DNA of 64,000 bases from the NCBI RefSeq assembly GCF_019711635.1, contig NZ_JAIGNT010000014.1:1-64000 (forward strand), given 5' to 3'. Below the pieces are notes generated by a model, which ran no database searches, was not told where the DNA came from, and saw only the letters and a list, made by a program, of their open reading frames with translations. This DNA comes from Qipengyuania huizhouensis. Lineage in GTDB: Bacteria > Pseudomonadota > Alphaproteobacteria > Sphingomonadales > Sphingomonadaceae. The position numbers were made by a program, and so were the translations under genes. The first letter of the stretch is position 1; each line of letters begins with the position of its first letter. Below, in pieces: positions 54,878 to 64,000 of the stretch.

Positions 54878-56251
54878 CTAGGCTGCGTCCGCCTGCTTCT
54901 GCGCGTGTTCGGCATTGAGCGTTTCCGCGATCAGGAATGCCAATTCCAGCGATTGCGCAGCATTAAGACGCGGATCGCAATGCGTGTGATAACGATCTTT
55001 GAGCGCTTCGTCCGTAATGGCAACAGCTCCGCCTACGCATTCCGTCACATCCTGCCCGGTCATCTCGACATGGATGCCGCCCGGGTGCGTGCCTTCGGCA
55101 CGATGCACGGCGAAAAAGTCCTTCACTTCGGTCAGGATGCGGTCGAATGGGCGGGTCTTGTAACCACTCTCCGATTTGACGACATTGCCATGCATCGGAT
55201 CGCAGCTCCACACGACCGGATGACCTTCCGCCTTCACCGCACGGACAAGGCGCGGCAGGCCATCTGCGACCTTGTCATGTCCGAAGCGACTGATCAGCGT
55301 GATGCGACCTGGTTCGCGTGCTGGGTTGAGCGTATCCAGCAACCGCAGCATGGTGTCGGTCTCCAGGCTCGGTCCGCACTTCATACCCAGCGGATTGCCT
55401 ATTCCGCGCGCAAACTCGACATGTGCACTGCCCTCGAAACGCGTACGGTCCCCAATCCAGACCATATGTGCGCTGGTATCGTACCAGTCGCCGGTGAGGC
55501 TGTCGCGGCGGGTCAGCGCCTGTTCGTAGGGCAGGAGCAGTGCCTCGTGGCTGGTGTAGAAGCTGGTGCCCTGCAACTGGGGCACGGTTGCAGGGTCGAT
55601 CCCGCAAGCTTCCATGAAGTCGAGGGATTCCCCGATCCGGTCGGCGACGTCGGAGAACTTGTCTGCCCAGGGGCTACGCCCCATGAAGTCCAGCGTCCAC
55701 TGGTGGACCTGCCGCAGGTTTGCGTAGCCACCGCCAGCGAACGCGCGCAGGAGGTTGAGCGTGGCCGAAGCCTGGAAATAGGCGCGGACCATGCGCTGGG
55801 GATCGTTGGTACGGGTCTCAGCGTCGAATTCGATGCCGTTGACATTGTCGCCGAAGTAGCTGGGTAGGGTCACATCGCCCTGCGTTTCAGTATCAGAGCT
55901 GCGCGGCTTGGCGAATTGGCCCGCCATACGGCCGACCTTAACCACCGGCTTCTTGCTGGCGAAGGTCATTACGACCGCCATCTGCAACAGCACACGAAAA
56001 GTGTCCCGGATGTTGTTCGGATGGAATTCGGCGAAGCTTTCCGCACAATCGCCGCCCTGCAACAGAAATCCGTTGCCTTGCGCTACTTCAGCAAGGTCCG
56101 CCTTGAGCGCACGCGCTTCACCCGCAAAGACAAGCGGTGGATGGCTGGAGAGCGCCTGTGTCGCCTCGTCCAGAGCTTCGGCGCTTTCATAGCGTGGCAG
56201 GTGCTTCGCTTCGAAAGTCTGCCAGCTATCGGGTGCCCATTCGCGTGCCAT
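54878..56251 (-). CDS. Class II 3-deoxy-7-phosphoheptulonate synthase (DAHP synthase)
   Basis: First committed step of the shikimate pathway, plant-type (AroA-II) enzyme. 457 residues from [19 protein letters not shown]. Family blocks include [71 protein letters not shown] and [11 protein letters not shown]. ATGs one and seven codons upstream are alternatives. A 7-bp hairpin (54825-54847) downstream lacks a T-run. Confidence 0.95.
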   Translation of the reverse strand: MAREWAPDSWQTFEAKHLPRYESAEALDEATQALSSHPPLVFAGEARALKADLAEVAQGNGFLLQGGDCAESFAEFHPNNIRDTFRVLLQMAVVMTFASKKPVVKVGRMAGQFAKPRSSDTETQGDVTLPSYFGDNVNGIEFDAETRTNDPQRMVRAYFQASATLNLLRAFAGGGYANLRQVHQWTLDFMGRSPWADKFSDVADRIGESLDFMEACGIDPATVPQLQGTSFYTSHEALLLPYEQALTRRDSLTGDWYDTSAHMVWIGDRTRFEGSAHVEFARGIGNPLGMKCGPSLETDTMLRLLDTLNPAREPGRITLISRFGHDKVADGLPRLVRAVKAEGHPVVWSCDPMHGNVVKSESGYKTRPFDRILTEVKDFFAVHRAEGTHPGGIHVEMTGQDVTECVGGAVAITDEALKDRYHTHCDPRLNAAQSLELAFLIAETLNAEHAQKQADAA

Positions 56252-56358
56252 CATTATTCCAGTTGCAATCAATTAAGGCCAAAACCCAAGCCGACACGCC
56301 CTTTTCGCGCAAGCAGCATAAACTTGGCCAGCGCAAAAGAGCGATTGCGCTGATCGCC

Positions 56359-59295
56359 TCAGCGACCGCTTTGCGCCGAACCGGCTCTGGCAGACGGGGT
56401 GGCGAGTTGCTGACCCTCGGGTATCACAGCCATACGCCAGCCGGCAGTTCCGCCGAAATATTCGCGCGCCAGCGCCAGCATGGCTTCTGGCGTGGTCTGC
56501 GAGTAATCGTTAATCAGACCTCTTAGCGCCTGCATCCGCCGCGGGTCCTGCGTCGAGCCTTCGAGTTCGAGCAAATAGAAATAATTCCCGCTCGATATCC
56601 GCTCGTAATAGTTGCGCAGCGGCTCGGTGGCGCGCGCCAATTCGTCGGCAGACGGCGGCGTTTCGGTCAGTTCACGTGCGATCCGGTCGGCTTCGGCAAA
56701 GAAAACCGGCACGTCCTTGGGCTGTAGCTGGGCGAAACCGGTGATCGACCCGCCGCTATCGACATCGGTTGGCCAATCCAGTCGAACCGAAGGTGAATAG
56801 CTCGCCCCCGCCTTTTCTCGCATGGCATCGAGAAGCCGATTGCTGAACACTTCGGTCAGGATAGAAAGTTGGCGCGATTTGCGAATTTCGCCCATGCCGC
56901 CACCCGTCGGCCAAGAGATAACTGCCGCTGCCTGGTTCGCTTCGCCCTTGTGATAGCGCACCACCGTTTCCCCCGCCGGGGCAATCTCGATCGCACGGTC
57001 GAGCATGGCAGGAGGGATAGGCTTGCGATCTGGCAAAGCGCCAAAGGTGCGCGAAAGCGTTTCGATCGCCTCCTCGCGGTCGAAGTCGCCGAAAATCAGC
57101 ACTTCCACCGGACCTTGAGACAGGATCGGCTCCCACACTTGACGGAAGCCTTCGACCGTGGTGGCTTCGAGTTCCTCGGGCGAAGCCGTGCGGAAGATCG
57201 GATTCTCGTCATAGATATAATATTCGAGGTCACGATTCAGGACGCCGCCGGGACTGGAAGCATAGCTCTCGTAGGCCAGCCGCCCGGCAGCCTTTGCCCG
57301 GATAACCGGGTTGGGGTCCCAGCGCGGCATACCTAGCTTCGCAGCGAAGAGATAAAGCTGGTCGGCAAGATCCTGGCGCCGCGTCTGGGCGCCAAAGGTG
57401 AACGTGCCTTCTTCGATACCGAAATCAAAGCCCATCTTTCGCCCGGTCGAGATGCGGTCGAGTTCTTCCTGCCCGAGCTCGCCCAGCCCCGACTGGATCA
57501 ACGCCACCTGACCAAGATCGATATAGGGTGCATCTTCGGGATCGAAGGCACGCAGCCCCGCACCGAACCGCACTTTCACCGCCACACGACCAGGCTCATG
57601 ACTGTTCGCCATCAACAGAGCCTTTACGCCATTGGCGAACTCGATCCGTTCGACATCACCGATACCATGTGGCACGCGCGCCACGACCTCGCCCGGAGTT
57701 CCGATCGGCGGAAGATCGTCGAAGCTTATGCTCTGCGCAGCAAGGCGCGCATTGTCTGCTGCAACCACAGGTTCGAGAAGCGCAGACTTGACCGCTGTTT
57801 CGCTCGTATCGAGAGCTTCGGGCGTTACATAGACTGCCCGGATGACACTGCCGTCGAAAAGCTTGCGGGTTTGTTCAAGCACGTTCTGCGGGGTCGTTTT
57901 GGCCTTCATCGAATTGAAGACCATCAGGAAAGTTTCCGGCGCGGCGATGGCTTCGCGGATATCGACCGCGTTTACTAGATCGTTGGCATAATTCGATCCG
58001 GCAAGCACCGAGCGCTGTTCGACCATGTTTGCATAGCCGACTTCCATCTCGGCAAGTTCACGCTCCATCTCCTCCTGGGTGGGAGGGTTGGCCAGCGCAT
58101 CGGCAATGATCGCGCGGACATCGGCCAGTCCGGCCTCCCAGTCCTCGGTCAAAGGGGCAAACTGGACGAGCGTCGCATGGGTCGAGCGACTGATCTTGGA
58201 CTCGCTCGCCTGAGCATAGAGATAGCTGCCGCCAGCGCGCGCGCGCGCTTCCAGACGCCGGTTGATAAGCGCAAGCGCCAATTGCTCTCTCAGGCGTCCT
58301 TCGTTGTAGACAACCGTATCGTCGACCTGCCGCCACGGCCGGAAATAGCCGAACGTGAAGGCACGCGGCATTGTCGGCTCGACAATTACTGCAACTTCAC
58401 CGACGGGATTGGCTGGATCCGCGTCTGCAGGGGCCGCCGGATCGCCGAAATCCGGTGCCTGCCCCGAAGGGCCTGTCACCTTCCAATCGGAGAAATGTTT
58501 TTCGATCATCGATGCGAACAGCAATGGATCGAGATCGCCGACGACCGAAATCACGGTCTTCTCCGGCCGATACCACCGGTTGTAGAACTCGCTGACAGAT
58601 TTTCCATTGGCTGCGTTCAGGCTGTCTTCGGTGCCGATGGTGATGCGTTCCGCCAGCCGCTGGCCGGCAAAAAGCGTCTGCAAGGTCCGTTCATTGACCC
58701 GCTCGCCGACACCCCCGCGTTCGCGTTTCTCGGCAAGTACGATCGGGACCTCAGCTCGAACGTTGGCATCGGAAAGAACCGGCTCGCGTATCATGCCTGA
58801 AATAAGCTTCATGCTCTCATCGAGCTTCTGCGCATCCACATCCGGCAGATCGAGCTTGTAAACCGTATGCGTCGGGCTGGTTTCGGCATTGGTATCGCTG
58901 CCGAAAGTCGCGCCGAGACGCTGCCAGGTCGGAATGGCTTCGGCACGCCCAAGATACTTGCTTTCGCGGAATAACAAGTGCTCCAGCAAATGGGCATAAC
59001 CCAGCTCGTCGTCCTCTTCATAGAGCGAGCCGGCATCGATCCGTACTCGGATCGAGACCTGGCCGGGAGGGACACCGTTCTCGCGCACACCGTAGCGAAC
59101 GCCGTTGTCCAGTTCGCCGAAGAGCCATTCCTCATCCTGCGGAACATCGCTGTTCTCGTAAATCCAGGGGACCTCGTTTTCGGCCTGAAGGGATTCAGGG
59201 CGCGGTGAGTCCTGAGCGAGAAGTGTCTGCGGAACCAGCAGAAGAACAGGAAAAACGAACGCGAGACGCCGCACGGCGCGCATGGGATCAAACAT
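56359..59295 (-). CDS. M16-family zinc metallopeptidase (two-domain, insulinase/pitrilysin type)
   Basis: 978 residues with an N-terminal signal peptide (VRRLAFVFPVLLLVPQTLLAQ). The inverted zinc motif HLLEHLLF (HxxEH) near residue 84-91 lies in the first M16 domain, with the downstream third ligand expected in the ERGGVGERVNERT helix. The second, non-catalytic M16 half covers about 520-950. Probably a periplasmic peptide-degrading clamshell. ATG at 59283 is an equally good start. Confidence 0.92.
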   Translation of the reverse strand: MFDPMRAVRRLAFVFPVLLLVPQTLLAQDSPRPESLQAENEVPWIYENSDVPQDEEWLFGELDNGVRYGVRENGVPPGQVSIRVRIDAGSLYEEDDELGYAHLLEHLLFRESKYLGRAEAIPTWQRLGATFGSDTNAETSPTHTVYKLDLPDVDAQKLDESMKLISGMIREPVLSDANVRAEVPIVLAEKRERGGVGERVNERTLQTLFAGQRLAERITIGTEDSLNAANGKSVSEFYNRWYRPEKTVISVVGDLDPLLFASMIEKHFSDWKVTGPSGQAPDFGDPAAPADADPANPVGEVAVIVEPTMPRAFTFGYFRPWRQVDDTVVYNEGRLREQLALALINRRLEARARAGGSYLYAQASESKISRSTHATLVQFAPLTEDWEAGLADVRAIIADALANPPTQEEMERELAEMEVGYANMVEQRSVLAGSNYANDLVNAVDIREAIAAPETFLMVFNSMKAKTTPQNVLEQTRKLFDGSVIRAVYVTPEALDTSETAVKSALLEPVVAADNARLAAQSISFDDLPPIGTPGEVVARVPHGIGDVERIEFANGVKALLMANSHEPGRVAVKVRFGAGLRAFDPEDAPYIDLGQVALIQSGLGELGQEELDRISTGRKMGFDFGIEEGTFTFGAQTRRQDLADQLYLFAAKLGMPRWDPNPVIRAKAAGRLAYESYASSPGGVLNRDLEYYIYDENPIFRTASPEELEATTVEGFRQVWEPILSQGPVEVLIFGDFDREEAIETLSRTFGALPDRKPIPPAMLDRAIEIAPAGETVVRYHKGEANQAAAVISWPTGGGMGEIRKSRQLSILTEVFSNRLLDAMREKAGASYSPSVRLDWPTDVDSGGSITGFAQLQPKDVPVFFAEADRIARELTETPPSADELARATEPLRNYYERISSGNYFYLLELEGSTQDPRRMQALRGLINDYSQTTPEAMLALAREYFGGTAGWRMAVIPEGQQLATPSARAGSAQSGR

Positions 59296-59407
59296 AGCGC
59301 GACATATAGTGACGGGGGTTCTGAAGCGCCAGTGAATGAAGGAAATGCTTTGGTTGGCGGAAGAAGAATGGCTTGTTCCGTCCTCCCCGCACTCCTACAT
59401 CACACCC

Positions 59408-59989
59408 ATGTTCATCGAAACCGAAACCACGCCCAATCCAGCCAGCTTGAAGTTCCTGCCCGGCCGCCCGGTCATGGGCCAGGGAACGCGCGAATTCGCC
59501 ACACCCGAAGCAGCTGAGGCCAGTCCCCTGGCACAAGCCATTTTCGACACCGGAGAAGTCGTCAACGTCTTCTTCGGGGGCGATTTCATTTCGGTAACGA
59601 CAGCGCCAGGCGTCAACTGGTCCGATCTGAAGCCGCAGGTTTTATCTATCCTTCTCGACCATTTCATATCCGAAGCCCCGCTCTTCGTACCTGGAACTGC
59701 AGGAGGGATCTCGGTACCGGCCGAGGATGACGCCCTTTTCGTCGAAGAGAGCGAGGCCGATGCCGATATCGTCGCCCAGATCAACGAGCTTCTGGAGACG
59801 CGGGTTCGCCCGGCAGTGGCGGGCGACGGTGGCGACATCCAGTATCGCGGCTTCAAGGACGGCGTGGTTTATCTGCAGATGCAAGGTGCGTGTTCCGGTT
59901 GCCCCTCTTCCACCGCCACGCTGAAGCACGGTATCGAAGGCTTGCTGAAACATTACGTGCCGGAGGTCGTTGAAGTCCGCGCAGCCTGA
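59408..59989 (+). CDS. NifU/Nfu-type iron-sulfur scaffold protein
   Basis: 193 residues. The N-terminal Nfu domain begins MFIETETTPNPASLKFLPG, and the C-terminal NifU domain contains RPAVAGDGGDIQYRGF and the cluster-binding GACSGCPSSTATLK (CxxC). Such proteins carry [4Fe-4S] clusters to target enzymes. ATG 59408 is chosen because ETETTPNP is the conserved N-terminus; an upstream in-frame start adds 24 unrelated residues. Confidence 0.94.
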   Translation: MFIETETTPNPASLKFLPGRPVMGQGTREFATPEAAEASPLAQAIFDTGEVVNVFFGGDFISVTTAPGVNWSDLKPQVLSILLDHFISEAPLFVPGTAGGISVPAEDDALFVEESEADADIVAQINELLETRVRPAVAGDGGDIQYRGFKDGVVYLQMQGACSGCPSSTATLKHGIEGLLKHYVPEVVEVRAA

Positions 59990-60019
59990 CTTTTTCGCGA
60001 ACCGATATCAAGGAACTCC

Positions 60020-60628
60020 ATGACCCAGCAATTCCACGACAATCACCTGTCGGCCAACGCACTCGACCAGATTTTCCGAGAAGCGCGCAGCTATAATGGC
60101 TGGCATGACAAGGACGTCACCGAAGAACAGATCCACCAGATTTACGAGCTGATGAAGATGGGCCCAACGTCTGCCAATATGCAGCCGGCCCGCCTCGTCT
60201 GGTGCAAGTCTCAGGGATCGCGTGACAAGCTTGCGGAATTCGCTTCGGAAGGGAATCAGAAGAAGATCAAAACGGCGCCCGTCGTCGTGATAATCGGCTA
60301 TGACATCGACTTTCACGAAGAACTGCCATGGCTGTTTCCGCATACCGATGCCAAGAGCTGGTTTGAAGGAGACGAGGAAGGCCGCAAGGAAGGCGCCGCG
60401 CGCAATTCCGCTCTTCAAGGCGCTTATCTAATGATTGCCGCCCGAGCGCTGGGCCTCGATTGCGGCCCGATGTCGGGGGTCGACCTTGACAAGGTTACCC
60501 ATCATTTCTTCGCCGACCAACCGCGTCACCGAGCCGATTGGGTCTGCGCAATCGGTTATGGCGATAAGGAAACCATCTTCGACCGCAGCCCACGCCCCGA
60601 TTTCGACAAGTTCAATCGTATCGACTGA
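60020..60628 (+). CDS. RutE/HadB-like nitroreductase-family reductase
   Basis: 202 residues. ARSYNGWHDKDVTEEQIHQIYELMKMGPTSANMQPARLVW at the N-terminus and GAYLMIAARALGLDCGPMSG are typical of the malonic semialdehyde reductase RutE subgroup, FMN-dependent. No other rut genes are nearby, so the pyrimidine-degradation role is not supported by context; a general aldehyde or quinone reductase is possible. Confidence 0.85.
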   Translation: MTQQFHDNHLSANALDQIFREARSYNGWHDKDVTEEQIHQIYELMKMGPTSANMQPARLVWCKSQGSRDKLAEFASEGNQKKIKTAPVVVIIGYDIDFHEELPWLFPHTDAKSWFEGDEEGRKEGAARNSALQGAYLMIAARALGLDCGPMSGVDLDKVTHHFFADQPRHRADWVCAIGYGDKETIFDRSPRPDFDKFNRID

Positions 60629-60664
60629 CTTGAAGCGCGCCGCCGCCTGATGCAGGGCGCAAAA

Positions 60665-61279
60665 ATGCGCACACTTGCCATCGAAACTGCCGGAGAGGCA
60701 TGCTCCGTCGCACTTTTCCGCGGCGATGAATTGATCGCCCACGGGCACGAGACGATCGGACGCGGACATGCCGAGCGGCTAGTTCCGATGATCGAGAGAT
60801 TGCCGGAGAAAGGCCGGGCTCAGGAAATATTGGTCTCGCTTGGCCCGGGCAGCTTCACGGGTGTACGCATCGGCCTCGCCGCCGGACGTGCGCTCGGTCT
60901 GGTATGGGGAGCGGTCGTTCTGGGATATCCCACTCTTGCACTGGTCTCGGCAATCGCGCGCGATCGAGGTGCGAAGAATGTCGGAGTTTGCGTAAACGGA
61001 GGACATGGCGAATGGTTCGTACAAAGCTTTGATAGAGATGGTCGACCTGTCGACGATCTTTCGTCGGTTTCTCCTCGCAAGGCTCTGGTATCGTTAGCCG
61101 GGCAGGTGGTGGCAGGTAATCGGGCCAATCAGTTCGCCGAACTATCTACCGAGACCGTCCAGGCCATCGATTTGCTTGCCGACGCGCGCCACGTACCATC
61201 GATCCCCCGAGATTTGCTGACCGATAAACTCTCTCCCATCTATGGCCGCGCACCGGACGCGAAGGTACCAGGCCGATGA
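60665..61279 (+). CDS. tsaB: tRNA threonylcarbamoyladenosine biosynthesis protein TsaB
   Basis: Partner of TsaD in t6A37 tRNA modification. 204 residues with the ASKHA fold: MRTLAIETAGEACSVALF and the signature ILVSLGPGSFTGVRIGLAAGRAL. The ATG at 60665 is preferred over one five codons upstream. Its stop overlaps the rimI start (ATGA), a common tsaB-rimI pairing. Confidence 0.94.
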   Translation: MRTLAIETAGEACSVALFRGDELIAHGHETIGRGHAERLVPMIERLPEKGRAQEILVSLGPGSFTGVRIGLAAGRALGLVWGAVVLGYPTLALVSAIARDRGAKNVGVCVNGGHGEWFVQSFDRDGRPVDDLSSVSPRKALVSLAGQVVAGNRANQFAELSTETVQAIDLLADARHVPSIPRDLLTDKLSPIYGRAPDAKVPGR

Positions 61280-61728
61280 CCGATCTCGATCACCTGCTGG
61301 AAGTGATGGAAGCGAGCTTCGACCCGCACTACCGCGAAGCATGGACACGGCGTCAGGTAGAAGATTCACTTTCTCTTTCTTCAACCTACATGATTCTCGT
61401 TGACACGGCAGGGGCGGTCCTTCGAGAAGGAGATGCCGCGGCAGGCTTCGTCCTTGCCCGGCAAGCTGCCGACGAGGTTGAGCTACTCCTGATTGCTGTG
61501 GTTCCCGCAAGGCGAGGCCTGGGTTTGGGGCGCAAGCTCCTGCACCTTTTCTTCGATAGTGCCAGAGCGCGCTCTGCGACGAGAGTCTTTCTCGAAATGC
61601 GGGCGAACAACCCGGCCGGAGCCCTCTATAGATCGGAAGGTTTCGAACAGATCGGACGACGACGCGATTACTATCGCACGATTACCGGCGAACGGATCGA
61701 CGCGCTTACCTTTGCCAGGGCAGTCTAA
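61276..61728 (+). CDS. rimI: GNAT acetyltransferase, RimI-like
   Basis: 150 residues, single GNAT domain. Acetyl-CoA binding block VVPARRGLGLGRKLLHLFF (motif A, near residues 75-93) and LEMRANNPAGALYRSEGFEQIGRRRDYY (motif B) match ribosomal-protein S18 N-terminal acetyltransferase RimI. Overlaps tsaB; a broader N-terminal acetylase role is possible. Confidence 0.9.
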   Translation: MTDLDHLLEVMEASFDPHYREAWTRRQVEDSLSLSSTYMILVDTAGAVLREGDAAAGFVLARQAADEVELLLIAVVPARRGLGLGRKLLHLFFDSARARSATRVFLEMRANNPAGALYRSEGFEQIGRRRDYYRTITGERIDALTFARAV

Positions 61729-61771
61729 AAACTTCGATTTCACAGCGGGAAATTGCAGGTGCGCAACAAAT

Positions 61772-61801
61772 TTGACGCAAATTTACAATTCTCCATAGAC
61801 A
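61772..61801 (+). promoter_or_regulatory. Candidate mucR promoter
   Basis: TTGACG (61772-61777) with TAGACA (61796-61801) 18 bases on, in a strongly AT-rich gap compared with the rest of the window. The -10 is weak; AT-rich tracts here could also be MucR/Ros operator sites for autoregulation. Confidence 0.35.
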
Positions 61802-61846
61802 GTATAAAAAGCAAAGAATAGGCAGACAAAAAATGGAGTCTCCTCA

Positions 61847-62284
61847 ATGGAACAGTTTGAAACCGATATGACCGAGACGTTGATTACGTTGACCTCGGAC
61901 ATTGTTGCTGCCCATGTTTCCAATAACAGTGTCGCTGTAGATGACGTCCCAACGTTGATTTCTAACGTTTATTCCGCTCTTAGCAGTCTTGGTGGTTCCG
62001 GTGCTACCGAAGAGGCTCGCCCCGATCCGGCCGTTTCGGTACGCGCTTCGGTCAAGAAAGATCACATCATCTGCCTCGACTGCGGCAAGAAGATGAAGAT
62101 GCTCAAGCGTCACCTTTCGACCGAACACGATATGACGCCGGAAGAGTATCGCCAGCGGTGGGATCTCTCGTCTGACTATCCCATGGTCGCTCCGGAATAT
62201 GCAGACACCCGGCGTGATCTCGCCAAAAAGATCGGCCTCGGTCGCAAACCCGGCCAGAAGCGTGGTCGCAAGAAGGCTTCGTAA
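61847..62284 (+). CDS. MucR/Ros-family zinc-finger transcriptional regulator
   Basis: 145 residues. The Ros-type zinc finger is CLDCGKKMKMLKRHLSTEH (residues about 78-96), followed by MTPEEYRQRWDLSSDYPMVAPEY, the family hallmark, and a basic tail GRKPGQKRGRKKAS. The N-terminal part mediates oligomerisation in characterised members, which act as H-NS-like silencers of AT-rich DNA, exopolysaccharide and cell-cycle genes in alphaproteobacteria. Confidence 0.94.
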   Translation: MEQFETDMTETLITLTSDIVAAHVSNNSVAVDDVPTLISNVYSALSSLGGSGATEEARPDPAVSVRASVKKDHIICLDCGKKMKMLKRHLSTEHDMTPEEYRQRWDLSSDYPMVAPEYADTRRDLAKKIGLGRKPGQKRGRKKAS

Positions 62285-62361
62285 AAGACTATCGGTTCAG
62301 CTTGAGATAGACGCCCCGGCCCGATATGGGTACGGGGTGTTATTCATTGCAGGAAACCGAT

Positions 62362-62784
62362 TTGCACCAGCGTATCGATCTCGAACAGCTTTGCGCCGAT
62401 AAAGGCTTACGGATTACCGAGCAAAGGCGCGTAATCGCCCGGGTCCTTTCAGAGGCTGACGACCATCCGGATGTAGAAATGGTCCATGATCGTGCGAACA
62501 AGATCGACCCGGGTATTTCGATTGCCACCGTCTACCGAACTGTGAGGCTGTTTGAAGAGGCCGGGATTCTCGACCGCCATGATTTCGGAGACGGCCGGGC
62601 GCGCTACGAAGCCGCTCCCGAAGCGCATCACGATCACCTCATCGATGTCGAAACCGGCAAGGTTGTGGAATTCGTCGATCCCGAACTTGAGGCTTTGCAA
62701 AAGCAGATAGCGGAGAAGCTCGGCTATCGTCTCGTCGACCACCGGATGGAACTCTATGGCGTCCGGCTCGACCGCGAGAGCTGA
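62362..62784 (+). CDS. Fur-family metalloregulator (Fur/Mur type)
   Basis: 140 residues from a TTG at 62362 that has AGGAAA five bases upstream and gives MHQRIDLEQLCADKG; an ATG at 62326 without a clear binding site is the alternative. Winged helix includes KGLRITEQRRVIARVL and GISIATVYRTVRLFEEAG; metal-site histidines appear in DDHPDVEMVHDRA and EAHHDHLID. No CxxC pair is present at the C-terminus. In alphaproteobacteria this family member often senses manganese (Mur). Overlaps plsC. Confidence 0.9.
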   Translation: MHQRIDLEQLCADKGLRITEQRRVIARVLSEADDHPDVEMVHDRANKIDPGISIATVYRTVRLFEEAGILDRHDFGDGRARYEAAPEAHHDHLIDVETGKVVEFVDPELEALQKQIAEKLGYRLVDHRMELYGVRLDRES

Positions 62785-63658
62785 TCGCAAGCTCGCGCAT
62801 TATACCGACAAACGGCTGGCTGCAGCGCGGGGAGAGAAAGTCCCCCTAACGATCGCTGGATGGATGCGGTTCATCCTGCGTACGATCGGAATATTGGGTC
62901 TGCTGCTGATATTTGTTCCGCTACACTATGCCTATCGCATTTTCGCCTATGGCTCACCCTTCCCGATGTTTTTCCTGCGCTACACGGCGCGAGTGGTAGG
63001 CGCTAAGGTAACGGTTGCCGGAACGCCGCTTCGCCGCGACGTATTCTTCATCGCCAATCACATCTCATGGCTCGACATACTGGCAATGGCTGGTGCCAGT
63101 GGCACCGCCTTCGTGGCCAAATGGGAATTGAGTCAGGTCCCGGTGATCGGATGGCTTTGCAGCCTCAATCGCACGGTCTTCGTGAAGCGCGAGCACCGTA
63201 TGGGCGTAGCCGAACAGATCAATGCATTGAGGGAGGCACTGCAAGACAATTGGTCGGTGACCGTATTTCCCGAAGGTACGGTTACAGACGGCCATTCGCT
63301 CCTGCCTTTCAAGTCATCTATGCTCTCTGTCCTGGAGCCGCCGCCCCCGGGAGTGATGGTACAACCGGTCGTGCTCGATTATGGAAGCAATTCCGAGGAA
63401 ATTGCGTGGATCGGAGAGGAAGACGGCCTGCACAATGCAATGCGCGTAATGGCCAGGCGCGGTTCTTTCGATCTGCGAATTACCTATCTGGAGCCCTTCA
63501 GCCCAGAGCATCATCGCGGTCGAAAAGCGATAGCCGCCAAAGCACGCGCCGAAATCGTGGAGCAGTTGGTTGCCAATCTCGGCAAGCCGCTGCGCGATTA
63601 TCACCATGTGGTAGAGGCAGTACGCTATCGACCGCCGCACGCTCGCGATGCGAATTAA
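62756..63658 (+). CDS. plsC: 1-acyl-sn-glycerol-3-phosphate acyltransferase
   Basis: Converts lysophosphatidate to phosphatidate. 300 residues, with a hydrophobic N-terminal segment (ILRTIGILGLLLIFVPLHYAY). Acyltransferase blocks: NHISWLD (HX4D), FVKREHR, and VTVFPEGTVTDG (the FPEGT motif). The C-terminal 80 residues extend beyond the core. The ATG lies 29 bases inside the fur gene; its stop shares a TTAA with the convergent LysR gene. Confidence 0.92.
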   Translation: MASGSTARADRKLAHYTDKRLAAARGEKVPLTIAGWMRFILRTIGILGLLLIFVPLHYAYRIFAYGSPFPMFFLRYTARVVGAKVTVAGTPLRRDVFFIANHISWLDILAMAGASGTAFVAKWELSQVPVIGWLCSLNRTVFVKREHRMGVAEQINALREALQDNWSVTVFPEGTVTDGHSLLPFKSSMLSVLEPPPPGVMVQPVVLDYGSNSEEIAWIGEEDGLHNAMRVMARRGSFDLRITYLEPFSPEHHRGRKAIAAKARAEIVEQLVANLGKPLRDYHHVVEAVRYRPPHARDAN

Positions 63659-64000
63659 AGCCCTGCCTTGACCAGCCAATCGTGGAACAGCCGAACCGGC
63701 CTTTCCTCGAGTGCGGTCGGTTTACAGACGAACCAGTAGCTATAAGGGCTTTCCACCTCGACCCCGTACAGATCGGTCAGGCGATTATCCCGAGCGCGCC
63801 GGAGGTGATCGTCATGCATAATCGCAATGCCAAGTCCTTGTGCGGCAGCCTCCAGCATCAACTGGCCGGAATCGAAGTGGTCGATCGCTGTCGGTTCCAG
63901 ATCGTGCAGCGACAATGCGTCTTTCCACGCCCGAAAGCTTTCGGGTAACTCGTTGTGGATCAGGAAAGTCTGCTTTTCCAACAATGCCTGATCCGGTTCA
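63655..64000 (-). CDS. LysR-family transcriptional regulator, C-terminal part (cut by window edge)
   Basis: 115 codons of the effector-binding domain are visible and the frame stays open to the edge. FDSGQLMLEAAAQGLGIAIMHDDHLRRA and the terminal LFHDWLVKAGL fit the GcvA/AmpR-like LysR group. The DNA-binding domain lies outside the window, so the regulated genes cannot be named. Confidence 0.82.
   Translation of the reverse strand, partial: EPDQALLEKQTFLIHNELPESFRAWKDALSLHDLEPTAIDHFDSGQLMLEAAAQGLGIAIMHDDHLRRARDNRLTDLYGVEVESPYSYWFVCKPTALEERPVRLFHDWLVKAGL

Noticed and set aside
54251..55867. 538-codon plus-strand frame across egtB and the DAHP synthase gene
   Set aside because: Spans two well-identified minus-strand genes and their intergenic gap; no motif.

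Overview
The window reads as a continuous chromosome segment of a GC-rich alphaproteobacterium, most likely an Erythrobacteraceae member (Erythrobacter/Qipengyuania/Altererythrobacter group, Sphingomonadales). The basis is gene content and order: C4-type hemA, lepB-rnc-era, recO-leuB, tsaB-rimI-mucR-fur-plsC, class II DAHP synthase, and a short palindromic repeat whose translations (TLRQAQGE, PSTSSGRT) are familiar from sphingomonad genomes. This placement is inference from recognition, not from a search. No rRNA, tRNA, CRISPR array, prophage or classical insertion sequence was seen.

Layout. 0-4.3 kb: TauE/SafE permease, secA and a small secreted protein (minus). 4.3-10.2 kb: argJ-IMPase and ppk-ppx, two start/stop-overlapping pairs (plus). 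10.2-21.1 kb: apaG, metZ, a convergent pair of envelope glycosyltransferases, leuB-recO-ubiK-tspO, an epimerase, glutathione reductase and a DEAD-box helicase. 21.4-21.75 kb: a GIY-YIG nuclease gene framed by perfect 28-nt inverted repeats. 21.8-34.2 kb: pgi, the lepB-rnc-era operon, an MgtC/DUF4010 membrane protein, topA with a tiny coupled HTH protein, a proline-rich VWA lipoprotein-like/exported protein, dprA, plsY and murI. 34.3-39.4 kb: hemA, a YdeI-like protein, a SleB-type hydrolase, a nitroreductase paired with a degenerate metallo-beta-lactamase-like protein, and a Thr-rich secreted protein. 39.4-43.7 kb: a polyamine locus (ornithine decarboxylase with a structured leader, carboxynorspermidine decarboxylase and dehydrogenase) interrupted by a GxxExxY nuclease gene framed by perfect 20-nt inverted repeats. 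43.9-45.9 kb: a dehydratase and two tandem MAPEG proteins. 45.9-54.7 kb: trxB, a tyrosine phosphatase, the trehalose set otsA-GH15-otsB, an aspartic protease and the ergothioneine genes egtD-egtB. 54.9-64 kb: class II DAHP synthase, an M16 peptidase, NifU-like scaffold, RutE-like reductase, tsaB-rimI, mucR, fur, plsC and a LysR regulator cut by the window edge.

Functional themes are stress and redox homeostasis (gor, trxB, ergothioneine, trehalose, MAPEG, polyphosphate), envelope biogenesis (secA, lepB, plsY, plsC, murI, glycosyltransferases) and alternative spermidine synthesis. The most interesting material is the repeat biology: two unrelated small nucleases each packaged between inverted repeats, one of them sitting inside an operon; a separate three-copy palindrome family whose stems show compensatory base changes and one copy of which has become the N-terminal codons of era; and a likely cis-regulatory RNA in front of the ornithine decarboxylase gene.
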